A stretch of DNA of 64,000 nt from Septoria linicola (lineage: Eukaryota; Ascomycota; Dothideomycetes; Mycosphaerellales; Mycosphaerellaceae). Under the pieces are notes generated by a model. It was not told the DNA's origin. It saw only the letters and a program-made list of their open reading frames with translations, and ran no database searches. Positions 44,064 through 54,515 of the stretch are shown here, in pieces. The position numbers were made by a program, and so were the translations under genes. The first letter of the stretch is position 1. Each line of letters opens with the position of its first letter. The DNA lies in assembly GCA_024114885.1 (NCBI GenBank), contig CP099428.1, positions 372,001-436,000 of the forward strand, written 5' to 3'.

Positions 44064-45108
44064 ATGGTTCAGATCAACGGAAGAGAGCTTCTTTCATGCT
44101 TTGACGACAGGGGAAACCTGTTGCCTGACTATTTTCCGTGCGTGGCAGATGGCAGAACGAGCACCTGCTGCCCACCCAAGACTAGGTGTTGGAAGAACAT
44201 CGCGTGCGCATCTGTAGGCACGACAGGAATTGCTCAAGGCTGTACTGATCACTTGTGGGGTGAGAGAGATGGCGGAGAGTGTCCATGTAAACCACGTACG
44301 GAGTCGAAGAATACCTAACGACTGCTACCACTAAACACATACAGTCGACATCAACGACCGACCTTTGCCCTGGCGCAATGCCACGCAAACATGCATCGAG
44401 GATCTATCTTACGTATGTGGAACCGACAGCCGCGATTGCGACCAAAAGGAACAAAAGCCGTTCATTCAGTATCTCCACTACTTCCAAGACTCCGATGCTA
44501 TTCAGCTTCTGCCCGAAAGTCATGAAAACGAGCGAGCCATATCGAACTATTACCTTGGTGCATACGCCACAACAGCTACGTTTGCAGGCGCACACACGAC
44601 ACGCACGAGCACGATTACAAGTGCGCAAGGTCAATCGACCTCTACAACAGGAGCGAAAGGTGCTGCTACGGTCACGTCAATCGATCAAACATCTGCGACG
44701 GACACTACAACTTCCGCAGGAGATGACAGTCGAGCTACTGGTCGCTATCTCGGCATCGGCTTAGGCTTGGGTCCATCGTTTTTGATCCTAGGACTTGCTG
44801 TCATATTCAGTCTTCGCAGAAGGACCAAAGCGGCAAATAATGCTACACTCTCAGATGGTCCTATCGACTACACCGAGAATGGGGCTCTTGAGTGTGCGAG
44901 GGTGGGCGATAAATCGACTGAGGTTGCCGAAGTGCCAGACACATGTGTGACATGGCGAAGACAGCTTGACTGCCCAGATGCTTTTTCGAAGCACGAGGAA
45001 CCACAGGAGCTGAACGTTTCGGCTGTCGTGCACGAACTGGATGGCGGATCTGTCAAAGCAGGTCAGTTGTCGGAAAGTCACAAGATCTCCAGCGTGGACC
45101 AGAAATAG
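44064..45108 (+). CDS. Cys-rich single-pass membrane protein (sensor/WSC-like layout)
   Basis: Two exons with a 58-bp intron (44287-44344); 328 residues from the ATG at 44064. The ectodomain carries an LPDYFPC...TSTCCPPKTRCW region with conserved Cys spacing, common in fungal secreted or surface proteins whose function is unknown. A Ser/Thr-rich stretch follows (about 165-205), probably O-glycosylated. One membrane helix (about 209-232) ends in RRRTK, and an acidic cytosolic tail of about 90 residues follows. The layout resembles wall-stress sensors. No signal peptide is seen after the chosen ATG; an upstream in-frame Met near 43959 or an undetected first exon may supply it. The 5' end is therefore uncertain. 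Confidence 0.7.
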
Positions 45109-45352
45109 GCATGTCGAGCTCGTCTCACGCTCAAAACATCACTATACATTTTGATAACTGAGCGGTATGCAGAAGTGGTTTCTTGCAAAGAACAACTCCA
45201 CTACTCAGTAGTATGAATCAGCTCGAGCATCCAACAGCGCCTCGAACAAAACGAAAAGCATCACTTCATACAAATTCCTCTTCCCGTCACATCTCCACCC
45301 TCCCCCAAACCCTTCTTTCCCTGTGGCCCTCCCCCAACATCCAACCCCAGAT

Positions 45353-45685
45353 CTACGCCTTAAACCCCAACCCAATCATCTCCTTCCCCACCATCTCTTC
45401 CACTTCGTCCTTCCCCTCCTCCTCCATCACACCCCTCTTCCTCCTAGATACAATCCTATCCTCGGGCTTCTTCGGCTGCACATTGAAATCGTCTGGATTA
45501 TTCACGATAAAAGGTGTCAGGCGCTCTGCTTCTTCGCGTTTGCAAAAACCGAGGAGGGATGAGCAGGAGCCAATTGTGCCGCCGGTGCTGGCGAGGTCGT
45601 AGCCGAAGAGGTTTTCTTTGTCGGGGACTGGCAAAGCGAGGGCGAGAGTTGGGAGGAGGGTGAGGAGGATGGATGGGAGATGCAT
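45353..45685 (-). CDS. Small secreted protein with kexin sites
   Basis: Single exon, 110 residues. A strong signal peptide covers 1-18 (LPSILLTLLPTLALA). The first mature segment runs to a KR at 49-50 and contains just two cysteines, C41 and C48, in GSCSSLLGFC, which could close a small disulfide loop right before the cleavage site. After KR comes EEAE, then a hydrophilic spacer, a polybasic furin-like RRKR (81-84) and an acidic tail. This is the layout of a kexin-processed peptide precursor. It shares no obvious sequence with the other candidate at 34511 but has the same order of signal, peptide and dibasic site. It could equally be a small effector-type protein. Function unknown. Confidence 0.7.
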   Translation of the reverse strand: MHLPSILLTLLPTLALALPVPDKENLFGYDLASTGGTIGSCSSLLGFCKREEAERLTPFIVNNPDDFNVQPKKPEDRIVSRRKRGVMEEEGKDEVEEMVGKEMIGLGFKA

Positions 45686-46605
45686 GTTCGTTTTTTTGTT
45701 TTGTTTGTCTGTTTGAGGCTCTTGGTTTGGGTGGTGGGTTGATGGATGGATGCTGGAGACTGTAGGTTAGATACTTGATTAAATCAATGGTAATGGGTGG
45801 AAGAAGGGAATTGAGCCAAACGTACTGCTCTTTCTTTCCAGGTCAACTAAATGTGGCAGAGGAAGAAGAACACGACCTCGTGCTCTGTGATGGTCTAACC
45901 GAACGTGCTTGTTGCCTGTGAGGCACAATGTGATTCCAACGAGTGCAGTTCAACGAGTGTGGTGATATTTCTCACAATCACAATCGCACAACACAAGAAG
46001 TCAACTCAACGCAGGAACAAGACCGCTCACCTCAAGGAAGCCTTTCCCTCCTCCTTGTCGTTTCTTGTCATTTCTCCCTGGACCAGGAATTCATGTTGGC
46101 AATTTCTCTTTTCCAGGGAGGTGTTGTAGAGTAGAGTTTATGTAGCTAGGTGTATCCTAGTTGACTTTGACCTGTGAACGAAAGCTTATCGAGGGAAGCG
46201 TGGCTAGGGTGTGCTGGGCTGGGAACTCTGGGGTACTCGTACCTGCAGCTTGTGTTGTAGATAAGGCTACAGCAGCGCAGGCACTTGGCGAGTATGCTTT
46301 TCTGTCGGACTTGTTTGTTTTTGTTGGGTTGTCTCTTGCACCTTTGTTCTAAGAAGGAGCACAAAAGGTGGTAGTTAGCTACGCTCGCTGTATCGATTTT
46401 CTTTTTCTTTTGTCTTCTTGATGAGACTTTAGGGATGTGATGCGATGTATGGTAGCTGGACTATCTGCTGAGGATGCATCGAGGTACTGGACTGTAGAAC
46501 ACAACACGTCCTGAGTAGGTTATTGAATAGGTACTGTAGGTACTTGTGATCGATCAGCTGGAATCATAGCCATGCTAGATCAACGCTTCTCATCCCCACG
46601 ATCCT
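45686..46605. other. Intergenic, nothing recognised
   Basis: About 0.9 kb including the promoter of the small secreted protein and the 3' flank of AFG1. No supported gene was seen. Confidence 0.4.
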
Positions 46606-48853
46606 TCAACCCATCCACTCCTTTCCCCAAGCCCCAGCCCTCTTCCCCCACTCCCCAAGTCCCCACGCATGCCAACCAATATTGATCTTCTTCGCAGGTT
46701 CGAGCTTCGGCTTGAACGGCCCTCCATCATACCTCTTAAAACTTTCAGGCGGACGCGTACTATCCTCTGTCGCCTTTCCCATTTGTATCTCCGTACTACC
46801 AGAATACACATTCAACCCCGGTGCTCGACCATCATCTCTACCCTCCCACCGTCGGACTTCCTTGGGCGTAGGTCGATGCCAGCCTTCTTCACTTCTGCTC
46901 CACCACCGCTCGGAGCACATTTCCCAGAGTCTGCTTTGGGCGCGTTTGTATGCGAAGCGCTCGTCTTCGCCGGTGAAGGCGGAGGTTTTCTGGAAGTCGG
47001 GTCTGGCTGTGTAGCGGACTTCGTCGGGATCGACGGGTTTGCGTTCGAATTCGGCGTCGGTTTTGCCGAAGGAGCGGCCGAAGGGGTTGCTGGAGGAGCC
47101 GCCGACTGCGCCTCGAGAGATGGGTGTGCCGTCTTCGAGGGCGTCGCTGCGTGCGTCGGCGCCGAGTAGGCCTGCGAGACGGGCGTGTGTGTAGTCTGGT
47201 TCGTTTTCTGGTTCGCTGTAGTTGGGATTTTGCGTCGAGACGTTGGGTCTGAAAGGCGCTGTGGCGTCTTGATACACTTCAGAGAGTGTTTCAGAGTAGA
47301 CGGAATCCCCACTGTCGCCCTCTTCAGCTCTTTTCTGCTCCTCTGGGAAGAAGATATCGTCAGGTCCAGCAGCAGCTGAAACGAAGAGTTTGCATCGGCA
47401 TTCGTATAACGCATCAAGCAGCGTGATAAATCTTCGTGCTTCGTTCTTCATCAGCCAATTGAGCACAGGCACTTCTGTCAAGACAAGAGTGTGGTAGGTC
47501 GAAGCCAGGGAAATGTAGTCTGCTGGGCCATACGTTCCCTTGCACAGCTCTTGAAATGTCCACATGCTGACGCCGTTTTGTGCTCTCGGTATCTGCACGT
47601 TCCTGCCGTAGACTTTCATGCTTGCAGGTGCCCAAGCTGCAACAGACTGGCCTCCGATAGCCTCACTGATTGCGGCATCTGTGTCTGCCGTGGCACCTTC
47701 TGCTGCCACATCGAAGTGCTTGGGCATTTGCACAGGCAGTTGTTCTGAGTGTGCAGAGTCACTTGGTTCTCCATCAAAGACCTCCTCTGCAGAGCCATAG
47801 CCAGAGTCCAGGTCGTCTAGACTGTCCAAGTCAATGCCTTTGACCGGTGCTACACTTCCACTATCCAATCGTCTAAAGTCGCGAGAGCCTTCGACTTCCC
47901 AAACTTCGCACCGTGCTTTCAGCACTTCCAGAAATGCAGTAAATTCATTGTAATTCCCATATCTGCCAGCAGGTCGTCGTTTCCGGCCTAGTCCCAACTG
48001 CCAGCCAAAGCTTCTTTGCTCAGCTGGTGGTGCATAGCTGATACCTGCAGCCTTTGCCAACTCTTCTGGCATCCGATTACTGGTCGCGACCAACACACCT
48101 CCAAGCTGGAAGAAACTGGTCATCAAATTGGTGAGAATCTTGCTTGCCACCCGGTCTGGCATCTGGAACTCGTCCAGGAATAAGATGGGAGATGTCTGAA
48201 CCATCTCTTTGGCCAGCCACAGCAAAGAGTAGTCGTCGTCTGCAAGACTCGCTTGAGACATGATGCTAGCTCGTCCGGCTCGCATCCGATCTGATCGTAG
48301 GGCTTCTAATTTGGCAAAGGTCTCGAGCATGAATGTGTTGAAATGGCTTCGTCGCTTCTTTCGATTGGGTAAGCAGTCCGCGAAGAGGTCAATAAGCATG
48401 GACTTTCCGGTGCCCACTTCTCCATGGAGCATTAAGCCTTTCGGCGAGTCCATTTGCAGAGCGGACTCATGGGAAGTCAGCCTCTTGGTCAAGGCTAGTG
48501 AGTCCCGTCTTTCTTTCGCGGCAAATAGTTCACGCCAGATGCTGCGCTTTGGAATGGTCTCACTAGCTGGAACGCCTCCATGCCGCTGTTGTGCATTTAC
48601 TGCCCTGGAGATCTGGTCAAGTTTGTGGCTGTATTCAACTTCTGGCTCATAGTCTTTCAATCGATCGTAAAGTTTGGCCAGATGTATCGCTAATCTATGT
48701 TGTGCCTATTGCCAGGTCAGTTGCTGTATATGTATGTTACACCGCAAAGAGACTGCGTACAGGATCCGGTGCAATGACTTTTGTTGCCAAGAGTGCTCGG
48801 TACTTCACCAAAGGATTGGTAATGGCAAGTCCAGTTGCCACGCTGGCAGCCAT
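46606..48853 (-). CDS. AFG1: AFG1-type mitochondrial AAA ATPase
   Basis: Two exons with an intron at 48706-48760; 730 residues. Exon 1 (31 codons) supplies TNPLVKYRALLATKVIAPDP, joined to AQHRLAIHLAKLYDRL; together these form the family N-terminal helix pair. The P-loop is LHGEVGTGKSMLIDLF, followed by Walker B ILFLDEFQMPDR and GGVLVATSNRMPEEL. Afg1/LACE1 is a mitochondrial inner-membrane ATPase that helps degrade cytochrome oxidase subunits. Relative to yeast Afg1 it has long insertions: an acidic Ser-rich one after SRDFRRLDSGS and a C-terminal extension of about 200 residues rich in charged and Trp residues. No typical presequence is seen before MAASVATG, so a further 5' exon is possible. 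Confidence 0.9.
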
Positions 48854-49275
48854 TGGGCTCAGTCTTGCATCGAAGAGATATGCTGGTCTATGTCTATGTC
48901 TATACCGGTCATCGAGTGTACATCGGCAATATCGTTCTATGCTCGGTCCAGACTACTCGAATCAATGTCGTCACATAGTTGGTCGGATTCGGATTCGCGG
49001 CTGAAGTCAGCCACGACGCGTTGATCGAGATGGAGTATGTTTACATGTCTATTGTAGATGAGCCAACGATGGAGGCTCAAATCTTGAATCGAAACAAGGC
49101 AGTAGCAACGATTGCTGGTCAGATCGGAATTGAAATTATTGTGTGTCTGTACACACTGTGAAGCAGTAGTCAATCCATGTCCATTTGCCCCCGATACGAG
49201 GCTTCGCTCAAGTCTCACGACATCTTGTAGATTCACAGCTCTTCTTCCACCTCCTCCTTCCATAGCACAATCACC
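48854..49275. promoter_or_regulatory. Divergent intergenic region
   Basis: 422 bp between divergent starts. A short tandem TCTATG repeat lies at about 48889-48906. Nothing else was recognised. Confidence 0.4.
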
Positions 49276-49737
49276 ATGGGAGCCAGACTATCGCAGCCTC
49301 GTGGCCCTGACGGTATGACCGAGGCTTCTGTCCCCGTCAAACCTGGCGCACCTCCCACGCCCCGCAACCCATTCCCGCGACGAATCAACAGCAGGACCAT
49401 TGTAGCTCCAGCCGCAGCCTTCACCACGGCCTGTCTGCTGTTCGTGTATGCCAGAACAAGCATCCGCGCCGCCAAAGCCAATGCCCAGAAGCATAGAGAT
49501 GCTGACACGGGCGGCGAAGGTCTCAGTCTGCTGGCAGAGCATCGTAGGCGGCATGGCAAGGCTGGGAAGGTAGAGGGGACGGGAGGCGGTATTGTTGCTG
49601 AGTTGGGAAGAGAGGTTATGGGTGCTAGTAAGGAAGTAAGCCTGGCTGAGAGAACGGGTGGCGAGGCTGCGAAAAGTGAGGAGGATGAGAAGTTGCGGTC
49701 GTTGATGCGGAAAAGTAGGAGAGGGGAGAATAGTTGA
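49276..49737 (+). CDS. Small membrane protein, hypothetical
   Basis: Single exon, 153 residues, with a good start context (CACCATGGG). One hydrophobic segment (about residues 41-58, TIVAPAAAFTTACLLFVYA) is preceded by RNPFPRRINSR and followed by a charged, helical Glu/Lys/Arg tail. The layout suggests a tail facing the cytosol or matrix and a small N-terminal head. A mitochondrial or ER location is possible. I do not recognise the family. Confidence 0.7.
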   Translation: MGARLSQPRGPDGMTEASVPVKPGAPPTPRNPFPRRINSRTIVAPAAAFTTACLLFVYARTSIRAAKANAQKHRDADTGGEGLSLLAEHRRRHGKAGKVEGTGGGIVAELGREVMGASKEVSLAERTGGEAAKSEEDEKLRSLMRKSRRGENS

Positions 49738-50028
49738 GGGGTGGGAGCGAGTATGCTTAACGATATGGCATTCTGGAACTTCGCGTGCAATGTCGACACT
49801 GAATTTACGTGGCCGTTTGCCACCTGCTCCATGGCCATAGGAAAATGCGCTATATCACAGGTCATGCCATGCTACCACGAGGCTCCGAGCCTCAGGACTT
49901 CCTCTGTCAGACTCACGCGAGGACTGACTTCCCACCGGCCATGTTCAACGCTCTCACGTCTCGAGCAGTCGCCGGAATCTTGCCGTCTTCGCCCTCGTTG
50001 GCCCAGATATCAGAAGCTCTCTCGAGCA

Positions 50029-51116
50029 TCACGGATGCCCAGCCTCGCGCAAAACGACCATGAACAGCTTCTCGATCTCCCCATCCGTCATAATACCACT
50101 GCAGAAGCTCTCCTTGCTCACTTCGGAAGGGCTCAGCAGCACTCTCTTCGGTCGCGCACACGGCATGCAAACCTCACAGATAACAACTGCTTCTTGGGGA
50201 CTATCGACCCACCCCAGCACGGGCTGTCCTCCGAAGAGCCACTTCTCCAGTGCGAAGCCTATCTCAATGAACCCGTCGTCTTCGAACTCGCGCTCTGCGC
50301 CGGATCCATAGCGGGCGGCGTGCAAAGCATGAGCGATCTCGTGGAGAAGTGTCACGGCGATGATGAACCATCTGCGGAGAAGCGCATACGGTGGTCGGAC
50401 TTGCAGGTCGATGTCATCCATAAGATCTCTTCGCAATGTGATCAGGCTTCGAATGCCCCCCGGAGTGTTGGAACTAAAACGCTCGGGTAGGTGTATTGTG
50501 CGTCCAAATGTGTTGCTGTTGAGACCTTCGCAGTCAAACATGACAAGTCCGGCGAGCTCGTTGAGCATCTGCTTCACCTTCTCCCGTTCTGCTGTAGGGA
50601 GGCTACCATCGGGATCTTCGTACATCCGCTGGGATTTCTGGGGAAAATGAAAAGTCAGCACTCTTGTCTCCAATATCTCGCCGCCCTGCCATCGACGCCG
50701 TATCCCTTCGCAATGCCACGGCCGTTGCATCATGGCTGAGAACAACGAGGGTGGTGCACGCTTCTCCCACTCACCTCTCCTTTCCCATCGCTCGACACCT
50801 GCTTGCCGAACACCAAAGCATGCCAAAAATGCATCGCCCGATCGCCTGTCAAGATCCTCGTCGCTACTGCAATTGCCGGAGCAATTCTCAAATAGTCCTC
50901 GTCGTTAATGGTGATCCACCTGTTTCGCGCGAGGACAGGGTGGACGGTAGAAACCGCGCTATCGAGGAGGAGCCGCTTCAGTGTGGGATGGGCTTTGTCG
51001 GTGGTGATTTGCTGGAGAAGTGTCTCCAGAGACTCCTGGCGAGTGGGAGGTGGTGGGAGGAGGAGTATTGGAGCGGGCATTTCGATCCTGCGTTGCTTAC
51101 ACTTTGGCGGAGACAA
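50029..51116 (-). CDS. HExxH-containing putative metallopeptidase
   Basis: Two-exon model: 50775-51116 and 50029-50637, with an intron of 137 bp (strong GTGAGT donor; CTGAC branch and pyrimidine-rich CCCCAG acceptor); 316 residues. The central helix contains HEIAHALH (about residue 212), the zinc-binding HExxH motif of metallopeptidases. EDDGFIEIGFALEKWLFGG follows, where a Glu about 20 residues on could be the third ligand. The N-terminal 110 residues contain TLLQQITTDKAHPTLKRLL. The family is probably a fungal-specific gluzincin-like or SprT-like group, but I cannot name it. An alternative donor at 50803 would shorten exon 1 by about 10 residues without frame change. Confidence 0.72.
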
Positions 51117-51337
51117 GACTCGAGACTATCATCTGTCGTCTACCCAAGCTTTGGAGAGTACTCGAGTCTAGGTCTGCGCGTATTCATGCTCTATTCTGGT
51201 TTCCAATTTTGACAAGGCAGTGAAATATGGAGTAATACACAGACTCGACAAGCCAAAAACGTTTCAGAGTGCAGGTTTGGCTGCGTGTTACTTTTGTACT
51301 TTGTGTCTTGGTAGAAATTGAGGACAGTGATACTTTG

Positions 51338-51769
51338 TTATTCACTTATTAGCGCGGGGTCTGTGCTTCTTGCGAATAGCCTTAGGCAGCACATGTCCAC
51401 CATTCTACCAAGATCACTTCTCAATAATGTCTTGGTCCCAGATCTACCATTAATGGTGCTCATGATCTGACGAAGCAGAGATATCATGACGCCTAGCTCT
51501 CCTTCCACCACTTCTCGGTTCTCTGCATCCTCGATGACTTTGATGGTTCCGGGTCTGTGGTCGGTGCCAAGTGTGATATGGCAATGCAACTGCGATTTCT
51601 CACGGTAGACTAGGTTCCCGGGATCCCAGCGTCCATTGATCCATCCGAATAGGTCGAGTTTGCGAATCCTGCTGATGTGCTGTTTTGGTCCCCTGTGTAC
51701 AAAGTCGGCCCCCCGTGGCCAGTGACTTGTTGGTATTCTGGACGAAGGTGATGATGTCCACCGGTCCAC
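51338..51769 (-). CDS. Possible hypothetical gene or gene fragment
   Basis: An open frame of 143 codons on the minus strand. Its middle part (DLFGWINGRWDPGNLVYREKSQLHCHITLGTDHRPGT, given here only as a landmark around residues 39-76) looks more protein-like than chance frames. The N-terminus overlaps another frame and may need an upstream exon near 51770-51830. No domain is recognised. It may be a decayed or very diverged gene. Confidence 0.28.
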   Translation of the reverse strand: MDRWTSSPSSRIPTSHWPRGADFVHRGPKQHISRIRKLDLFGWINGRWDPGNLVYREKSQLHCHITLGTDHRPGTIKVIEDAENREVVEGELGVMISLLRQIMSTINGRSGTKTLLRSDLGRMVDMCCLRLFARSTDPALISE

Positions 51770-52205
51770 TGCTGAAGTGTTTAATCGAAAGCGACAAACG
51801 CCGAGATACGCACTGCCTCGTCACTTCTTCTTACTTGCATCCGAACTCCGCAAAGTGAGGCCGCTGTCTAGCTTTCTTGAGGTCATTGCGCTTGTTAGCT
51901 CAATTCTGGCGAACAGTCAGTCACATGTAAGAGCAAGTGAGGTATCATGAATGGAGTAAAGCAGTCCAGTTTGTCCTGAGCTACTGCACGCCTGGTCATA
52001 TGCGCGTCTAAGCGTGTGAGAGCAGAAAGTGCAATGCCTCCTCAAGGTTGGTCGCATGCTCGTGTCTAAGTTAAGGTTCTCACTGTTGGATGTTGTTCAG
52101 TGTGGAGGACGTGACGTGGAGCCTGGCACAGATCAGGCACCACTCCGTCATCGCTCCTGCTCCATTTACACAAAAATGTGGAAAGTCTATACCATTTTCT
52201 AGCCA
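51770..52205. other. Intergenic
   Basis: 436 bp upstream of the SET gene. No supported feature was seen. Confidence 0.4.
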
Positions 52206-53183
52206 ATGATGTCTCGGTCCGTTGTAGAAGATGCGCCATTCGCGCAGCAAGACGTGCCCGGAAAAGGCAAAGGTCTTGTCGCGTGCCGTGATATCGCGGC
52301 AGGTACACTTCTGATCAAGGAAGCTCCCCTCTTCACGACCGAGTCTCTCTGCAATGCCAGCACGATTGAAAAAGACTTGGCTCAAATTGTGAAAAGTCTG
52401 TCCAAAGAAGGCCAGCGAGCGTTCCTCTCGCTGCACAATAACTTCAAAGGCGAGCCGAATCCATTCAGTAATATTGTTCGCTCTAATGGCTATCCTCTTG
52501 GGCCCAGCAGCGATATTGGCGGGATATTCCCATTGGTCTCGAGAATCAATCACTCGTGTCTACCAAATGCCCAGCATGCGTGGAGTGAAAAGCTGAAGAG
52601 TATGCTCGTGCATGCTGTGCGCGATATCAAAAATGGCGAGGAGTTAACTCTGTCGTACCTCAATGCGGGACCTTCTACCACTCGGCAGTATATCCTGAAG
52701 GAGAATTTCCGCTTTCAGTGCACTTGCGAGCTATGTTCGCTTCCAAGTGAGGAGCTCAAGGCAAGTGATGAGCGATTGCTTCAAGCTCAAAAGCTGGATG
52801 AGAATATTGGCGATTCAAAGACGGTCCGTAACAGCCCGGAACGTGCTCTGGCAGATTGTCGAGCTTTGCGAGACATATACGAGGTTGAGCAAGTAGCGGA
52901 CTTGCGACTGCCTAGACTGTACTACGATGCATTCCAGATCTGCGCCATGCACGGAGATCGTGCGAGGGCTTCTGCGTTTGCGAGAAGAGCGCGGCAAACG
53001 AGGATGATATGCGAGGGCAAAGACAGCGAGGAGGTCGCGAACCTGACTTTGCTGGAGAAAGAGCCGGACAAGTATGAGAACTTTGGAGTCACGACAAAGT
53101 GGAAGACGAAGATTGGGGACATGCCGGAAGAGGAAGGGCAAGAGCAAGAGTTTGAGAGGTGGCTATGGAAGCTGAACGTCTGA
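52206..53183 (+). CDS. SET-domain protein
   Basis: Single exon, 325 residues. The SET domain starts at VPGKGKGLVACRDIAAGTLLIKEAPLF and contains the catalytic-site motif RINHSCLPNAQHAW (NHSCxPN at 115-121) and the GEELTLSYL motif. A post-SET cysteine group FRFQCTCELC (C172, C174, C177) follows. It lacks a MYND finger insert. The C-terminal part is helical with a TPR-like look. Such small fungal SET proteins are predicted lysine methyltransferases; targets are unknown. The start could be the second Met. The gene is convergent with the 2EXR gene, 162 bp apart. Confidence 0.9.
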   Translation: MMSRSVVEDAPFAQQDVPGKGKGLVACRDIAAGTLLIKEAPLFTTESLCNASTIEKDLAQIVKSLSKEGQRAFLSLHNNFKGEPNPFSNIVRSNGYPLGPSSDIGGIFPLVSRINHSCLPNAQHAWSEKLKSMLVHAVRDIKNGEELTLSYLNAGPSTTRQYILKENFRFQCTCELCSLPSEELKASDERLLQAQKLDENIGDSKTVRNSPERALADCRALRDIYEVEQVADLRLPRLYYDAFQICAMHGDRARASAFARRARQTRMICEGKDSEEVANLTLLEKEPDKYENFGVTTKWKTKIGDMPEEEGQEQEFERWLWKLNV

Positions 53184-53345
53184 AGCACATGGCCGATTCT
53201 CACCTCATGGGTCCCACCCGGAAGGACTACGGCATAACCTTTGTCACCTGCTCTGATCATGGCATCGACTCCTCCTTACGCTCACCGCAGGGAGTCCACA
53301 TCTAGCTTAGGCACTTAGGCAGTTGTCGCCTTGGTCGACTCCAAC

Positions 53346-54515
53346 TCAGCGTTCGGCGGACCTCGACTCCAACAAGCCGATCTCCATCCTGACCAATGCC
53401 TCCAACTTTGGACAATCACCATGAACCGTGATCTGCACTTTCCTCTTGATCAGGTCTCGCAGAAAATCTCCCCGACGTATCGCGCCACCTCGAACGCCCG
53501 GCTCTCGATCTGACTCGTCTAGCCAAAGGTCGAACTTTTGCAGTCTCGACATCGATGCGATCATGTTGGCTGCTTGGTGCGGCTGACTACCATGTTCCTG
53601 AGTCCAATTAATGGCGACGTGCTCAATTTGCATTAGCCGTCTCATTGAAATCTTCGTGCAAAAGGTAGCTAGGTTGTCCCAGGACAAGAAGATGAAAGTG
53701 TTGATCCTATAGAAGATAGGAAGCGCCTCAGCGCATACCTGAAGGCGTGTCAGTCCGGTCGACAATTGCAATCGTACAAAGCTTACCTGCTTGCTGGTCA
53801 GAAGAATTGCAAGATGATCCGAAGCCAGTGGACCGGCTAACTTCTGAAAATCCGAATGAGGATATCTGCTCCTTGATTCGGTCTTGTGGAAGCACCAATT
53901 ACCCAGCTTGCGCTCAAAGTCTCGGCTCAGCAGACTGATCCTAGCGCCATCGGTGCTCTTTTCAGTCATCAATCCACTGCGCGGCATACCAAGGAGCAGC
54001 TCGTATATCGAAACGCGCAGCTCAGCTGGTAGATCGAGCAACGGAAAGGGTTCTTCGGCAACGTCGCGACGGGCATCCAGGCCCAAGTATGTGCGTACAC
54101 TCTCTAAATGGACAGACCACATTTTCTTGTAGCTGTCGACTTGTTCTCCATCCGTGGCTGGCCTTACTCCTCCCAACGCGTTCGACTCCCACCCCACTAC
54201 GGGCAAGTCCCACATCTCCAACGCCTTCTTGATCTCAGAGCGGAAAGCGACTTGCCTCTTCACAGAAGACGAACAGAAATCCGCGACCGCCTGGTTGTTG
54301 TAGAATTCCAAAGTTTTGACGATCCACATCTTTGCTGATCTCAACGGCTGTGGCTGAGATCGCCCAGTTCTTTTCGCGAACACAAAACCCATGATGAGAA
54401 GCTGTCCGATTGTGAACGGTGGCTGCTTTGTGAGAGCGCTGTGAGGCGACATCATTTCCTGGATCTCATCTTGGAGGCTCTTGAGGTCGAAAGTCTGGTC
54501 GCCTGACATTGTCAC
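53346..54515 (-). CDS. 2EXR/F-box-like domain protein
   Basis: The frame is open throughout (389 residues), but a canonical 48-bp intron lies at 53739-53786 (GTAAG donor, CTTCAG acceptor), and removing it joins LLTSKQ to VCAEALPIFYRINTF, the family sequence around the conserved second element. The spliced product is 373 residues. The first element is FPLLDLPAELRVSIYELLL (about residues 158-176), typical of the 2EXR group of Pezizomycotina, which resembles F-boxes. Such genes are very numerous in Dothideomycetes. The N-terminal 150 residues are helical and unknown. Function unknown; an SCF adaptor role is only an analogy. Confidence 0.85.
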   Translation of the reverse strand: MTMSGDQTFDLKSLQDEIQEMMSPHSALTKQPPFTIGQLLIMGFVFAKRTGRSQPQPLRSAKMWIVKTLEFYNNQAVADFCSSSVKRQVAFRSEIKKALEMWDLPVVGWESNALGGVRPATDGEQVDSYKKMWSVHLESVRTYLGLDARRDVAEEPFPLLDLPAELRVSIYELLLGMPRSGLMTEKSTDGARISLLSRDFERKLGNWCFHKTESRSRYPHSDFQKLAGPLASDHLAILLTSKQVSFVRLQLSTGLTRLQVCAEALPIFYRINTFIFLSWDNLATFCTKISMRRLMQIEHVAINWTQEHGSQPHQAANMIASMSRLQKFDLWLDESDREPGVRGGAIRRGDFLRDLIKRKVQITVHGDCPKLEALVRMEIGLLESRSAER

